This document shows, piece after piece, positions 29,603 to 37,880 of a DNA stretch of 62,603 nt. The stretch is from NCBI GenBank assembly GCA_023145215.1, contig JAGLED010000023.1:1-62603 (forward strand). Reading direction: 5' to 3'. Position 1 is the stretch's first letter, and every line of letters starts with the position of its first letter. The DNA is from Rhodospirillales bacterium. Lineage in GTDB: Bacteria > Pseudomonadota > Alphaproteobacteria > Rhodospirillales > Casp-alpha2. The notes under the pieces are model-generated. The model searched no databases. It worked only from the letters and a program-made list of their open reading frames with translations, and was not told where the DNA came from. Made by a program: the position numbers and the translations under genes.

Positions 29603-31201
29603 ATGCGCGATTTGGAAAAGCCCGGCCGTTCGCCGGCGTTCGGTAAACATGGCATGGTGGCAACGTCGCACGCGATTTCGACCGCAGTCGGTCTGGATAT
29701 TCTGCGCCGCGGCGGCAATGCCATGGATGCCGCGGTCGCAGCCTGCGCCGTGCAGTGCGTGGTCGAACCGGAATCGACGGGAATCGGCGGCGACAACTTC
29801 TGTATCTACGCGCCGGAGGGCTCGATCAAGGACATGATCGCGTTCAACGGTTCCGGCCGCGCACCCGCCGCCGCGACGGTGGAATGGTACGAAGAGCAGG
29901 GAATCACGACGCTCGAGCGTCAGACGCCGCACGCCGTCATCGTGCCCGGTGTCATCGATGCGTGGGAAACCCTGACCAAGAACCACGGCACCATGGAACT
30001 CGGCGAGCTATTGCAACCCGCGATCGAATATGCGCGCGACGGCTATCCGATTTCGTCCCGTGTCTCCACCGATTTCAAAAGCAACGAGGCGCTGCTTCGC
30101 GGCTGCCCGAACGCGAGCCGGGTGTTTTTGCCGGGCGGCCGACTGCCGGAATGCGGCGAAATGCACTATCAGCCGGAACTCGCGGCGACCCTCGAGAAAG
30201 TGGCGCAACACGGCCGCGATGCGTTCTACACCGGGGATGTCGCCGAGGATATCGTGTCGTTCCTGCAATCGCTGGGTGGTCTGCACACGCTGGAAGATTT
30301 CAAGAATGCCGCTGGCGAGTACGTGACGCCGATTTCGACCAACTATCGGGGCTACGACATCTACGAATGTCCGCCGAACGGACAGGGGGTGATTGCGCTG
30401 CTGCTCTTGAACATGCTGAAAGACGTGCCGACGGATGGCGTCGACCCCTTGTCGGTCGAACGCCTGCACATGGAGATCGAATTCGGACGGCTCGCCTATC
30501 AGGACCGCAATTTCTTCGTCGCCGACCCGAACAAGGCGGACGTCCCCACCGACTGGCTTTTGTCGGACGCGCACGCGAAAGAACTGGCGGCGCACTTCGA
30601 CCCGGCGAAAGCGCTCGATCCGCTGCCGCCCGTCAGCGCACCGGTCAACGAAAGCACGGTTTACATTTCCGTCGTCGACAAGGACCGCAACGCGTGCAGC
30701 TTCATCAACACGTTGTTTTCCAACTTCGGGACCGGTCTGATGGCGCCGAAATCCGGTGTCACCCTGACCAACCGCGGCCAGGGCTTCACACTGGAAAAAG
30801 GCCACCTCAACTGCATCGCGCCGAACAAGCGGCCGCTGCACACCATCATTCCGGGGATGCTCGGCCAGGGCGACAAGGCGATCATGCCATTCGGCGTCAT
30901 GGGCGGGCAGTACCAGTCGTTCGGTCACATGCAGTTCCTGACCAAGCTGCTGGACTTCGGCATGGATATCCAGGAAGCCCAGGACGCGCCGCGCGTGTTC
31001 CCGATCGCGGGTTCCATGGACGTCGAAATGGAAGGTACGATCCCGGCGGAAACCGTCGCCGCGCTTGAGAAAATGGGCCACAAACGAATCAAGCCCGCGA
31101 AGCCCATCGGCGGCTCGCAGGCGATCTGGATCGACTGGGAGCGCGGCGTTCTGATCGGCGGTTCCGAACCCCGCAAGGACGGCTGCGCGGTCGGGTACTA
31201 A
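29603..31201 (+). CDS. ggt: Gamma-glutamyltransferase family protein
   Basis: 532 aa Ntn-hydrolase. The N-terminal part has ATSHAISTAVGLDILRRGGNAMDAAVAA (about 20-47) and ESTGIGGDNF (about 57-66). The autoprocessing and catalytic nucleophile is Thr352 in ESTVYISVVDKD, followed by NTLFSNFGTG. There is no obvious signal peptide, so the product is probably cytoplasmic, unlike E. coli Ggt. The ATG has GAGGGG upstream. Divergent from tctC and upstream of the DoeB/EutB/EutC genes. It may open gamma-glutamyl conjugates of imported compounds, or act as a cephalosporin-acylase-like amidase. Confidence 0.93.
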   Translation: MRDLEKPGRSPAFGKHGMVATSHAISTAVGLDILRRGGNAMDAAVAACAVQCVVEPESTGIGGDNFCIYAPEGSIKDMIAFNGSGRAPAAATVEWYEEQGITTLERQTPHAVIVPGVIDAWETLTKNHGTMELGELLQPAIEYARDGYPISSRVSTDFKSNEALLRGCPNASRVFLPGGRLPECGEMHYQPELAATLEKVAQHGRDAFYTGDVAEDIVSFLQSLGGLHTLEDFKNAAGEYVTPISTNYRGYDIYECPPNGQGVIALLLLNMLKDVPTDGVDPLSVERLHMEIEFGRLAYQDRNFFVADPNKADVPTDWLLSDAHAKELAAHFDPAKALDPLPPVSAPVNESTVYISVVDKDRNACSFINTLFSNFGTGLMAPKSGVTLTNRGQGFTLEKGHLNCIAPNKRPLHTIIPGMLGQGDKAIMPFGVMGGQYQSFGHMQFLTKLLDFGMDIQEAQDAPRVFPIAGSMDVEMEGTIPAETVAALEKMGHKRIKPAKPIGGSQAIWIDWERGVLIGGSEPRKDGCAVGY

Positions 31202-31207
31202 TCCGGT

Positions 31208-31302
31208 AATCCTTCGAGACGGCCCTTCGGGCCTCCTCAGGATGAGGAAAATCGGTTGAACACCTCATCCTGAGGAGCGGCGAAGCCGCGTCTCGAAGGA
31301 TG
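31208..31302. repeat. Intergenic palindromic repeat, family B, copy 2
   Basis: Perfect outer arms ATCCTTCGAGACG (31209-31221) and its inverse (31289-31301), with perfect inner arms CTCCTCAGGATGAGG (31233-31247) and its inverse (31263-31277). The whole element can fold into one long stem. It lies between ggt and the doeB-like gene. Confidence 0.9.
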
Positions 31303-31351
31303 CACGGCCGTACCCCTTGAAAGCCCGGGGGGCATCGCCCACACTTCGGCC

Positions 31352-32359
31352 ATGACCGACGATGAGTTTTCAAAAATCTCTCTGGATATCGATCTCGATG
31401 CGGAGGGCAAGCAGCACGGTACGATGACCATCCCGTGGTCGCGGGACGAATCGTCCTGGGGCTCGATCCCGATGCCGTTGACGGTGATCAGGAACGGCGA
31501 CGGTCCGACGGTGCTGTTCACCGGCGCCAACCACGGCGACGAATACGAAGGTCCGATCGCGCTGACGAAACTGCGTTCCAGCCTCAAGGCCAAGGACGTC
31601 CGCGGCCGTGTCATTATAGTGCCGGCATTGAATTTGCCGGCGTTCCGGGCCGGTAAACGTACGTCGCCCATCGATGACGGCAACATGAACCGGGCCTTTC
31701 CGGGCGATGCGCGCGGCACCATCACCGACATGATCGCGCACTTCGTCACGTCGCGCCTGATCAGCCGCGCCGACGTGGTGGTCGATATCCATGCCGGCGG
31801 CAGGTCGATGAACCTGCTGCCGATGAGCATCATCCACGATCTTCCGGACGAAAAGCAGATGACCGCGACGCTCGCCGCCTTGAAAGCGTTCGGCGCGCCC
31901 TATGGGATGATCCTGACCGAGCTGGACGCGGTCGGCATGATCGACACGGTGGTCGAGGAAGCGGGTAAGGTGTTCGTCTCGACCGAACTCGGCGGCGCCG
32001 CGACATCGACGGTCGAGACGATTTCGGTCGCCGAGCGGGGCGTGATGAACATCCTCAAACATACCGGCGTCGTCGCGGGCGAGCCGGATATCCCGGAGCC
32101 CTCGAAACTGATCCACACGCCCACGGGCGCATGCTTCGTCAGCGCACGCACGGAAGGCCTGTTCGAAATCTGCCATGATCTCGGCGCGCATGTGGAGAAA
32201 GGCGATGTCATCGCCCGTGTGCATTACCTGGAAGACCCGGACCGCGCCCCCACCGATCTGATCGCCGGGGTTTCGGGGCAGGTCGTCTGCCGCCACATGC
32301 CGGGCCTGATCAAACGGGGCGATTGCGCCGCCGTCATCGCCGAACCCTGGCCGGGATAG
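31352..32359 (+). CDS. doeB: Succinylglutamate desuccinylase/aspartoacylase family deacetylase, DoeB/EutE-like
   Basis: 335 aa zinc carboxypeptidase-like deacylase. Zinc ligands are in GANHGDEYEGP (His and Glu, about 55-65) and VVDIHAGGRSMN (His, about 145-156). The substrate Arg is in NMNRAFPGD (about 110-118), and a C-terminal beta domain covers about 250-335. This form matches N-alpha-acetyl-diaminobutyrate deacetylase of ectoine degradation. The two following genes are EutB- and EutC-like, supporting that reading. The usual partner DoeA (ectoine hydrolase) is absent, so the assignment is by similarity and context. Confidence 0.82.
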   Translation: MTDDEFSKISLDIDLDAEGKQHGTMTIPWSRDESSWGSIPMPLTVIRNGDGPTVLFTGANHGDEYEGPIALTKLRSSLKAKDVRGRVIIVPALNLPAFRAGKRTSPIDDGNMNRAFPGDARGTITDMIAHFVTSRLISRADVVVDIHAGGRSMNLLPMSIIHDLPDEKQMTATLAALKAFGAPYGMILTELDAVGMIDTVVEEAGKVFVSTELGGAATSTVETISVAERGVMNILKHTGVVAGEPDIPEPSKLIHTPTGACFVSARTEGLFEICHDLGAHVEKGDVIARVHYLEDPDRAPTDLIAGVSGQVVCRHMPGLIKRGDCAAVIAEPWPG

Positions 32360-32369
32360 GGGTGGCCGC

Positions 32370-33341
32370 GTGAGCGTCCAGCGCCCCGTTACCCTTACCG
32401 ATATCCGCGATGCCCATAAGCGCATCGCCGGCCGTGTGACGCGGACGCCGCTTCGGCTGTCGCCTTATCTGAGCGAACTTGCCGGTCATCCGGTGAAGCT
32501 CAAACTCGAAACCATGCAGGATACGGGCGCATTCAAGCTGCGGGGTGCAACCAACGCGCTTCTGAACCTGAGTGACGAGAGCAAATCCCGGGGCGTGATC
32601 GCGGTATCGACCGGCAATCACGGACGCGGTGTCGCCTTTGCGGCGAAGGCGCTCGGGATCAAGTGCGCTGTCTATCTGTCCGAACTTGTCCCGGAGGTGA
32701 AGGTCGATGCGATCCGCAAACTGGGCGCTGAGGTGGTCATCGCCGGCCGCTCCCAGGACGATGCCGAGTCGGCTGCGTTCAAGCGTATCGAAAAAGACGG
32801 GCTCACCTATGTCCATCCGTTCGACGATCCGCATGTGATCGCAGGGCAGGGGACGGTGGGTCTGGAAATCGTCGAAGACATGCCGGGCGTCGCCAATGTT
32901 CTGGTGCCGCTTTCCGGCGGCGGGCTGTTCGCCGGGATCGCCGTCGCCGTCAAGACGCTGAAGCCCGATGCGCGATTGATCGGGGTGACGATGGACCGGG
33001 GCGCGGCGATGATCGAGAGCCTGGAGGCGGGCAAGCCCGTGCCGGTCGAGGAAGTCGAAAGCCTCGCCGACTCGCTCGGCGGCGGCATCGGGCTTGATAA
33101 CGCCTATACGTTCGACATCACGAAGCGCCTGATCGACGAGACGCTGCTGATATCGGAGGACGACATCGCATCGGCCATGCGCACCCTGTTCCGCGAGGAC
33201 CGCATCGTCGCCGAAGGGGGCGCCGCCGTTGGGGTGGGGGCGCTGATGTCGGGTAAGCCCGATCTTCAGCCCGGCCCGACCGCAATCGTCATCAGCGGCT
33301 GTAACGTGGATATGGACCGGTTTCTTGAGATCGTCGGCTAG
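32370..33341 (+). CDS. eutB: Threonine dehydratase-like PLP enzyme, EutB-like
   Basis: 323 aa fold-type II PLP enzyme. The cofactor lysine is in GAFKLRGATNAL (about 53-64), STGNHGRGVAFAAKALG (about 82-98) is the substrate loop, and the glycine-rich phosphate cradle PLSGGGLFAGIAVAVK is at about 182-197. There is no C-terminal ACT domain, so it is a catabolic or ectoine-cluster type rather than IlvA. The GTG start is 10 bp after the doeB-like stop. In known clusters EutB acts in hydroxyectoine use; a serine/threonine dehydratase is the alternative. Confidence 0.85.
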   Translation: MSVQRPVTLTDIRDAHKRIAGRVTRTPLRLSPYLSELAGHPVKLKLETMQDTGAFKLRGATNALLNLSDESKSRGVIAVSTGNHGRGVAFAAKALGIKCAVYLSELVPEVKVDAIRKLGAEVVIAGRSQDDAESAAFKRIEKDGLTYVHPFDDPHVIAGQGTVGLEIVEDMPGVANVLVPLSGGGLFAGIAVAVKTLKPDARLIGVTMDRGAAMIESLEAGKPVPVEEVESLADSLGGGIGLDNAYTFDITKRLIDETLLISEDDIASAMRTLFREDRIVAEGGAAVGVGALMSGKPDLQPGPTAIVISGCNVDMDRFLEIVG

Positions 33342-33360
33342 ATTTCATATTTCATCGCCT

Positions 33361-33460
33361 GCCCCTCACCCGGTTCGCCGGCCCAGACGCAGGCTCGCCA
33401 CCCTCTCCTAAGGGAGAGGGAGGGGCCCGCGTGCTTAAGCACGTGGGAGGGTGAGGGGGC
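33361..33460. repeat. Intergenic palindromic repeat, family A, copy 3
   Basis: Opens GCCCCTCACCC and closes GGGTGAGGGGGC. The inner hairpins are CCCTCTCCT/AGGGAGAGGG and CCCGCGTGCTT/AAGCACGTGGG. It lies between the co-directional EutB- and EutC-like genes, so it could attenuate or process the shared transcript. Confidence 0.85.
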
Positions 33461-33506
33461 ATCTCTGCGATGGCGTGTTTTTGCCGAGTGATAAGGTTGT
33501 TTTGCA

Positions 33507-34463
33507 ATGAAGGAAAAAACCACACCCCCCGTCATCGGTGAAGCGGAACTGCGTGAGAGCATCAAGCTCGATCTGGATGTCGTCGGCTGCGTCGCCGACG
33601 CCTTCACGGCGCTCAGCGCCGGCAAGGCGATCATGCCGCCGATCCTGCGCCTCGACATCCCCGAGCGTCATGGCGAGGTGGATATCAAGACGGCGTATGT
33701 CGAAGGCTTCGAAGGTTTTTGCGTGAAGATGAGCACCGGCTTTTTCGAAAACGCCAAGGTGGGGCTGCCGTCGCTCGGCGGCATGATGACGGTGCTGGAC
33801 GCGGAGACCGGACGTGTCCGCGCGGTGCTGTTGGACAATGGCTACCTGACCGATATCAGGACCGCCGCTGCGGGCGCGGTCGCGGCCAGGCATCTTGCGC
33901 CCAAGGGCCCGGTACGGGCGGGGATCGTCGGCACCGGCCGGCAGGCACGGCTTCAGCTACAGGCACTCTCGCTGATGCGCGACCTCGCGGAGGTTCGGGT
34001 CTGGGGGCGAGACGTTTCTAAAGCGGAAGCGCTCGCGGCTGATGTCCCGTTCGACGTGCAGGTGACGACGGATGCCGACACGCTGGCCGTAGCGTCCAAC
34101 GCGATCGTAACCACGACGCCATCCATGTCGCCGCTGTTCAGCGCCGATGCCGTCAGGCCGGGGACGCACGTGACGGCGATGGGCTCGGACGCGCCGGGCA
34201 AGAACGAAGTCGCGCCCTCGCTGTTCGACAAAGCGGATCTCGTGGTCTGCGACAGTCCGGAACAGTGCGGCGACTGCGGCGAACTCCGAAGCGCCAGGAA
34301 GGCCGGGTTCGACGGGGTCGTGGTCGAACTGGGACACGTGACGGCGGGCATCCATCCCGGCCGCACGAACGACGATCAGATCACGATCTGCGATCTGACC
34401 GGCTGCGGCGTGCAGGATACCGCGATTTCGGATTTGGCGGTGAAGCGGCTCGCGTTCGCCTAA
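33507..34463 (+). CDS. eutC: Ornithine cyclodeaminase/mu-crystallin family protein, EutC-like
   Basis: 318 aa NAD(P)-dependent family enzyme. MPPILRLDIPERHGEVDIKTAYVEGFEGFCVKMSTGFFEN (about 43-83) carries the conserved Lys, LDNGYLTDIRTAAAGAVAARHLAPKG (about 112-137) the Arg, and the nucleotide-binding GIVGTGRQARLQ is at about 140-151. EutC of hydroxyectoine clusters belongs here; alanine dehydrogenase and true ornithine cyclodeaminase are alternatives. It follows eutB after a palindromic repeat and overlaps the 3' end of the convergent cyclase gene by 4 bp. Confidence 0.87.
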   Translation: MKEKTTPPVIGEAELRESIKLDLDVVGCVADAFTALSAGKAIMPPILRLDIPERHGEVDIKTAYVEGFEGFCVKMSTGFFENAKVGLPSLGGMMTVLDAETGRVRAVLLDNGYLTDIRTAAAGAVAARHLAPKGPVRAGIVGTGRQARLQLQALSLMRDLAEVRVWGRDVSKAEALAADVPFDVQVTTDADTLAVASNAIVTTTPSMSPLFSADAVRPGTHVTAMGSDAPGKNEVAPSLFDKADLVVCDSPEQCGDCGELRSARKAGFDGVVVELGHVTAGIHPGRTNDDQITICDLTGCGVQDTAISDLAVKRLAFA

Positions 34464-36199
34464 TCGACGGTCCAGCCGACGCGATACAGCGTCATGGGTT
34501 CGGGGACGCCCTTCATATCGTACTTGCCGGCAGTTTCGAATTCGATGCCCTGACCCTCGGAAAGCGCGCGCACGTTGTCGGTGATGAATATCTCGCCTTC
34601 GCCCGCCTTGTCGCAGACGCGCGCTGCCAGTTGCACGGTGGTGCCGAAGAAATCGTCCTCTTCCTGCACGGCTTCGCCGGCGTTGAGCCCCATGCGGACC
34701 CGGACCAGCAAGGCCTCATCGCCCGAGTTGTGTTCGCTCAACGATTCCCGGATCTGCATCGCGGCGCGCACTGCGTTGGCGGCGGACGTGAAGCTCGCCA
34801 TGATCCCATCGCCGGTGTGCTTGACCTCCTTGCCGTGATGCGACGCCAGCGCGGTGCGGACGATGGCGTTGTGAATGCGGACGACTTCCTGCGCACCATA
34901 GTCGCCGCGCTCATGCGTCATCTGCGTCGAGCCGACGAGGTCGGTGAACATGATGCAGACGATCCCCTGCGACTGCGCGCGGGCCGCGGAATCGGAGGTC
35001 CAAATCTTTACCGTGTCGGCGAAGTCGGTGAAGGGTGCCGGGTCGCCCTGAATGCTTTTTTCCATTGTCTGCCGCCCGGCGTTGATCATCATCCGGTAGC
35101 GTTCCTGGCTGCGGTATTCCTCGAAATTGCGGCAGAACGAATCGACCCGTTCTGCCGAGTTGCCGAGCGCGCCGACGGCTTCGCGCACCAGGACGAACGT
35201 CTGTACTTTCCTCAATCCGGCTTCCTCGCCGAAACGTTCCGCTGCGCCGGCGCCGAACAGATTGAGACCGAAGCTGACGTGCTGGTTCATGCGGGGCACC
35301 TCGTCCTTGATGGCGGCGAGGGAATTGACCAGGAACTCCAGCACCGTTCGGCGCATCTGTTCGGTCATGCTGACGTTCTTGGGTTCGGGGGCTTCGGGTG
35401 CGGGTTCGGTGTCGTCCCCGATAACCGCGGACGGCGTCGGTGCCTCGCTTCTGGGACGGCGCGGCAGGTTCAGTTCGTCCTGATGAGCCCGGCGCCGGGG
35501 TTGCGCGGCGGGTGCCTGCGTGACCGTGGCGGACGAGCTGTAATCTTCGGCGCGGTCCATCATGTTTCGGTAGTCGCGGTAGACCCTTGCCATCAGAACG
35601 GCGGCCGAGATCAGGAACACGGAAAGCGTTGCGCCAAGGATGCTGTTCTGGATGGCTTGGGTGCCGAGGTGCATATTCTGGCCGAGCGCCCGGATCCCCG
35701 CCGATACCGGCACGAACAATACCGCCGTGATGCCAAAGGCGAATGCCACCGCGCCTGCGACCTTTGCTACCGTTCGTAACGGGTCGGGGGGCTCGGGCGC
35801 CGGTTCGCGGCTGGGCTGCTTGACCGGTGCGGTCGCCGGGGCGCTCTCCTGCTCGACCGGCTCGTCGATATAGGACTGCACCAAATCCGGGGACGGCGCG
35901 TCGACGTCGATTTCGATCGTCTCGCCGGGTTTTTCGGCGGCGCGGGCGGCTTGCTTCATTTGCCGCTGCACGTTCGCCATCTTGTTCAGATGGGGGCTGA
36001 TCCAAGAAAGGGTTTCCAGCGGCGGGCGGCCGGAGCCGTACTCGACGACCGCCATTGCGCGAACGCCGTCGAACCCGCCGGTCCTGTCGAGTTCGGCGGC
36101 ACGCAGCACCGCTGCATCCTTGTCCCCGCCCTCGACCTGTTCCAAGCGGCGCCAGCGACCCCCTTGGCGCACATAAATGTCGAAATGTGTCGGCGTCAC
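34460..36199 (-). CDS. Membrane-associated adenylate/guanylate cyclase domain protein
   Basis: 579 aa. The N-terminal about 130 residues are polar and unassigned. Two membrane segments follow at about 150-175 and 190-212. Then come a low-complexity Pro/Ala/Glu linker, a helical region (about 270-390), and a class III cyclase domain (about 395-579). The cyclase domain starts VCIMFTDLVGSTQMTHERGD (first metal Asp), with KHTGDGIMASF (second Asp), RVRMGLNAGEA and the QLAARVC segment. Both metal Asp residues are present, so it is probably active. It converges with eutC (4-bp overlap). Confidence 0.88.
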   Translation of the reverse strand: MTPTHFDIYVRQGGRWRRLEQVEGGDKDAAVLRAAELDRTGGFDGVRAMAVVEYGSGRPPLETLSWISPHLNKMANVQRQMKQAARAAEKPGETIEIDVDAPSPDLVQSYIDEPVEQESAPATAPVKQPSREPAPEPPDPLRTVAKVAGAVAFAFGITAVLFVPVSAGIRALGQNMHLGTQAIQNSILGATLSVFLISAAVLMARVYRDYRNMMDRAEDYSSSATVTQAPAAQPRRRAHQDELNLPRRPRSEAPTPSAVIGDDTEPAPEAPEPKNVSMTEQMRRTVLEFLVNSLAAIKDEVPRMNQHVSFGLNLFGAGAAERFGEEAGLRKVQTFVLVREAVGALGNSAERVDSFCRNFEEYRSQERYRMMINAGRQTMEKSIQGDPAPFTDFADTVKIWTSDSAARAQSQGIVCIMFTDLVGSTQMTHERGDYGAQEVVRIHNAIVRTALASHHGKEVKHTGDGIMASFTSAANAVRAAMQIRESLSEHNSGDEALLVRVRMGLNAGEAVQEEDDFFGTTVQLAARVCDKAGEGEIFITDNVRALSEGQGIEFETAGKYDMKGVPEPMTLYRVGWTVD

Positions 36200-36595
36200 C
36201 TGGTTTCCCTCAACATTCGCCGCTTAAATCCGCCCCCCGTTTGCGATCAACAACTTACGGCATTTTACGCGTTTCAGGATCATTTTCTTGATCTTGCAAC
36301 GCAAGTGCCGTCCCGCTGCAAGCGTTATCCCGTGATCGTATATGTCGACCGGAGACGCTATCGGTTGCAGTGGAAGTGCGAACGCCCTTTATTGGAACAT
36401 CAGGATTACCTGAGAAAGATCAAGTCATGATCCCGCCTATGCGGGTCGGAATCCGGAGACGGGCCGTAAAGGTTCGGCGGCAGCCATCCCCCCGTTGAAA
36501 GTTGCCGCTGTATGGACGGACATCCCCGTCTCCGGTACCCGCAGCACCATACGCAAGTTGACTGGCCGGGCCGCCCGGCGCACCTTTTTTCGGTG
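36200..36595. other. Divergent intergenic region between cyclase and subtilase genes
   Basis: No supported gene. The first about 220 bp carry the cyclase promoter side, where I see no clear box. Around 36430-36540 there is a large dyad: a small hairpin CCCGC/GCGGG (about 36432-36445), then CCGGAGACGGG (36453-36463) and its perfect inverse CCCGTCTCCGG (36525-36535). An ATG at 36512 lies in the loop of this dyad and is probably not a real start. Confidence 0.6.
36453..36535. repeat. Long-spaced inverted repeat upstream of the subtilase gene
   Basis: Perfect 11-bp arms at 36453-36463 and 36525-36535, both flanked on the outside by GGGT/ACCC, so the pairing extends imperfectly. It could fold as a cruciform or terminate transcription entering from the left. 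Confidence 0.7.
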
Positions 36596-37870
36596 ATGTT
36601 GTGCCGCCGTTCCCAGTTTCGATTACCGACCGCGCTGGCCGTCTTGTTGATGGCTGCGACCCCCGGCACGGGCGCGGCCGAACCGGCAGACGCGATCCGC
36701 CCGGTGATCGATGCCGCCTGCAGCGCGCCGTACAGTGACCCGCAGCGCTTCCGCGGCGCGATCGAGGGCGTGCGGATTGTCGAGCATGACGTCGCGTCGT
36801 TCCGCGGCGCGCCGGGACGCGTCAAGACGGTTTTGCTTCTGCCGGACCGCCGCAAACTGGACGTCAACGTCCTTTTCCCCGGCGGCACGCTTCGCAAGAT
36901 CGCCATCGCGCTTTCCGGCGACCAGCCGCTTTTCAGCGTGTCGATGAACAACGCCTGCCAAATCACCGAAGCGCGCGAGATCGTCTACGACGGCGCGGGT
37001 CGGGCGCAGTCGATCCTGATCTATGACGGCGACCTAAAGACGCGCACCGGTGAAATCCAGCTCAACCCGCCCGCGGCGGAGGCGGCCGATCCCGGCGGGG
37101 TGACGGTCGGCCTGATCGACAGCGGCGTCAATTACACCATCGACCCTTTCAAGGCGCACCTTGCCCGGCGGCCCGATGGCGCGCTGATCGGCCGCGATTT
37201 CTGGGACGGCGACGATTTGCCGTTCGATGCCGATACCGGCCGCACGCCGTTCTTTCCGCTGCATCATGGGTCCGCGGTGATGAGCGTATTGATCCGCGAG
37301 GCGCCGATGGCGCGTGTCGTCCCGGTCAGATATCCGCGCCCCGATATGACGAAGATGGCGGACGCCGTCGGCTGGCTTTCGGATCAGGGGGTGCGCGTCG
37401 TCAACCTGGCGATGGGCTCCAACAGCCGGGACGAGTGGCAGGCGTTCAACGACGCCGCGCGCAAACACCCGCGGATGCTGTTCATCGTCTCGGCAGGCAA
37501 CGACGGTCGCGACATCGACCGGGACCCGGTCTATCCGGCGGCGCTTCAGCTTTCGAATGCCGTCGTGGTGACATCGTCGACGCCGGACGGGCGCCTGGCG
37601 CAGGGCTCGAACTGGGGGGTGGCCAGCGTCGATGTCATGGCCCCGGGTGAACGGATCGAGGTCGTCGATCATCGCGGGGTGCCCGGCAAGGCGTCGGGGT
37701 CCAGCTTCGCGGTGCCGCGTATCACGGCGCTCGCGGTCCGCGCGCTTGCCGCCAATCCGGGCTGGCACGGTCCCGAACTCAGGGACTGGATCCTCAAACG
37801 TGCACGCCCGCTCGCAGGGCCGAAGCAGACGCGGTACGGCTGGATTTCCGATCCGCTGGACGGGCCCTGA
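36596..37870 (+). CDS. Exported subtilase (S8 family) serine peptidase
   Basis: 424 aa from ATG 36596 (GTG 36593 is equally possible). This start puts a signal peptide right at the N-terminus (RRSQFRLPTALAVLLMAATPGTGAAE). The catalytic triad is readable: Asp in TVGLIDSGVNYT, His in FPLHHGSAVMSVL, Ser in GKASGSSFAVPRITALAVRAL. The oxyanion Asn is in FIVSAGNDGRD. An about 150-residue unassigned N-terminal domain precedes the catalytic part. No ribosome site is clear. It ends 10 bp from the convergent MFS gene. The target is unknown. Confidence 0.87.
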   Translation: MLCRRSQFRLPTALAVLLMAATPGTGAAEPADAIRPVIDAACSAPYSDPQRFRGAIEGVRIVEHDVASFRGAPGRVKTVLLLPDRRKLDVNVLFPGGTLRKIAIALSGDQPLFSVSMNNACQITEAREIVYDGAGRAQSILIYDGDLKTRTGEIQLNPPAAEAADPGGVTVGLIDSGVNYTIDPFKAHLARRPDGALIGRDFWDGDDLPFDADTGRTPFFPLHHGSAVMSVLIREAPMARVVPVRYPRPDMTKMADAVGWLSDQGVRVVNLAMGSNSRDEWQAFNDAARKHPRMLFIVSAGNDGRDIDRDPVYPAALQLSNAVVVTSSTPDGRLAQGSNWGVASVDVMAPGERIEVVDHRGVPGKASGSSFAVPRITALAVRALAANPGWHGPELRDWILKRARPLAGPKQTRYGWISDPLDGP

Positions 37871-37880
37871 CCGTGCCCCT

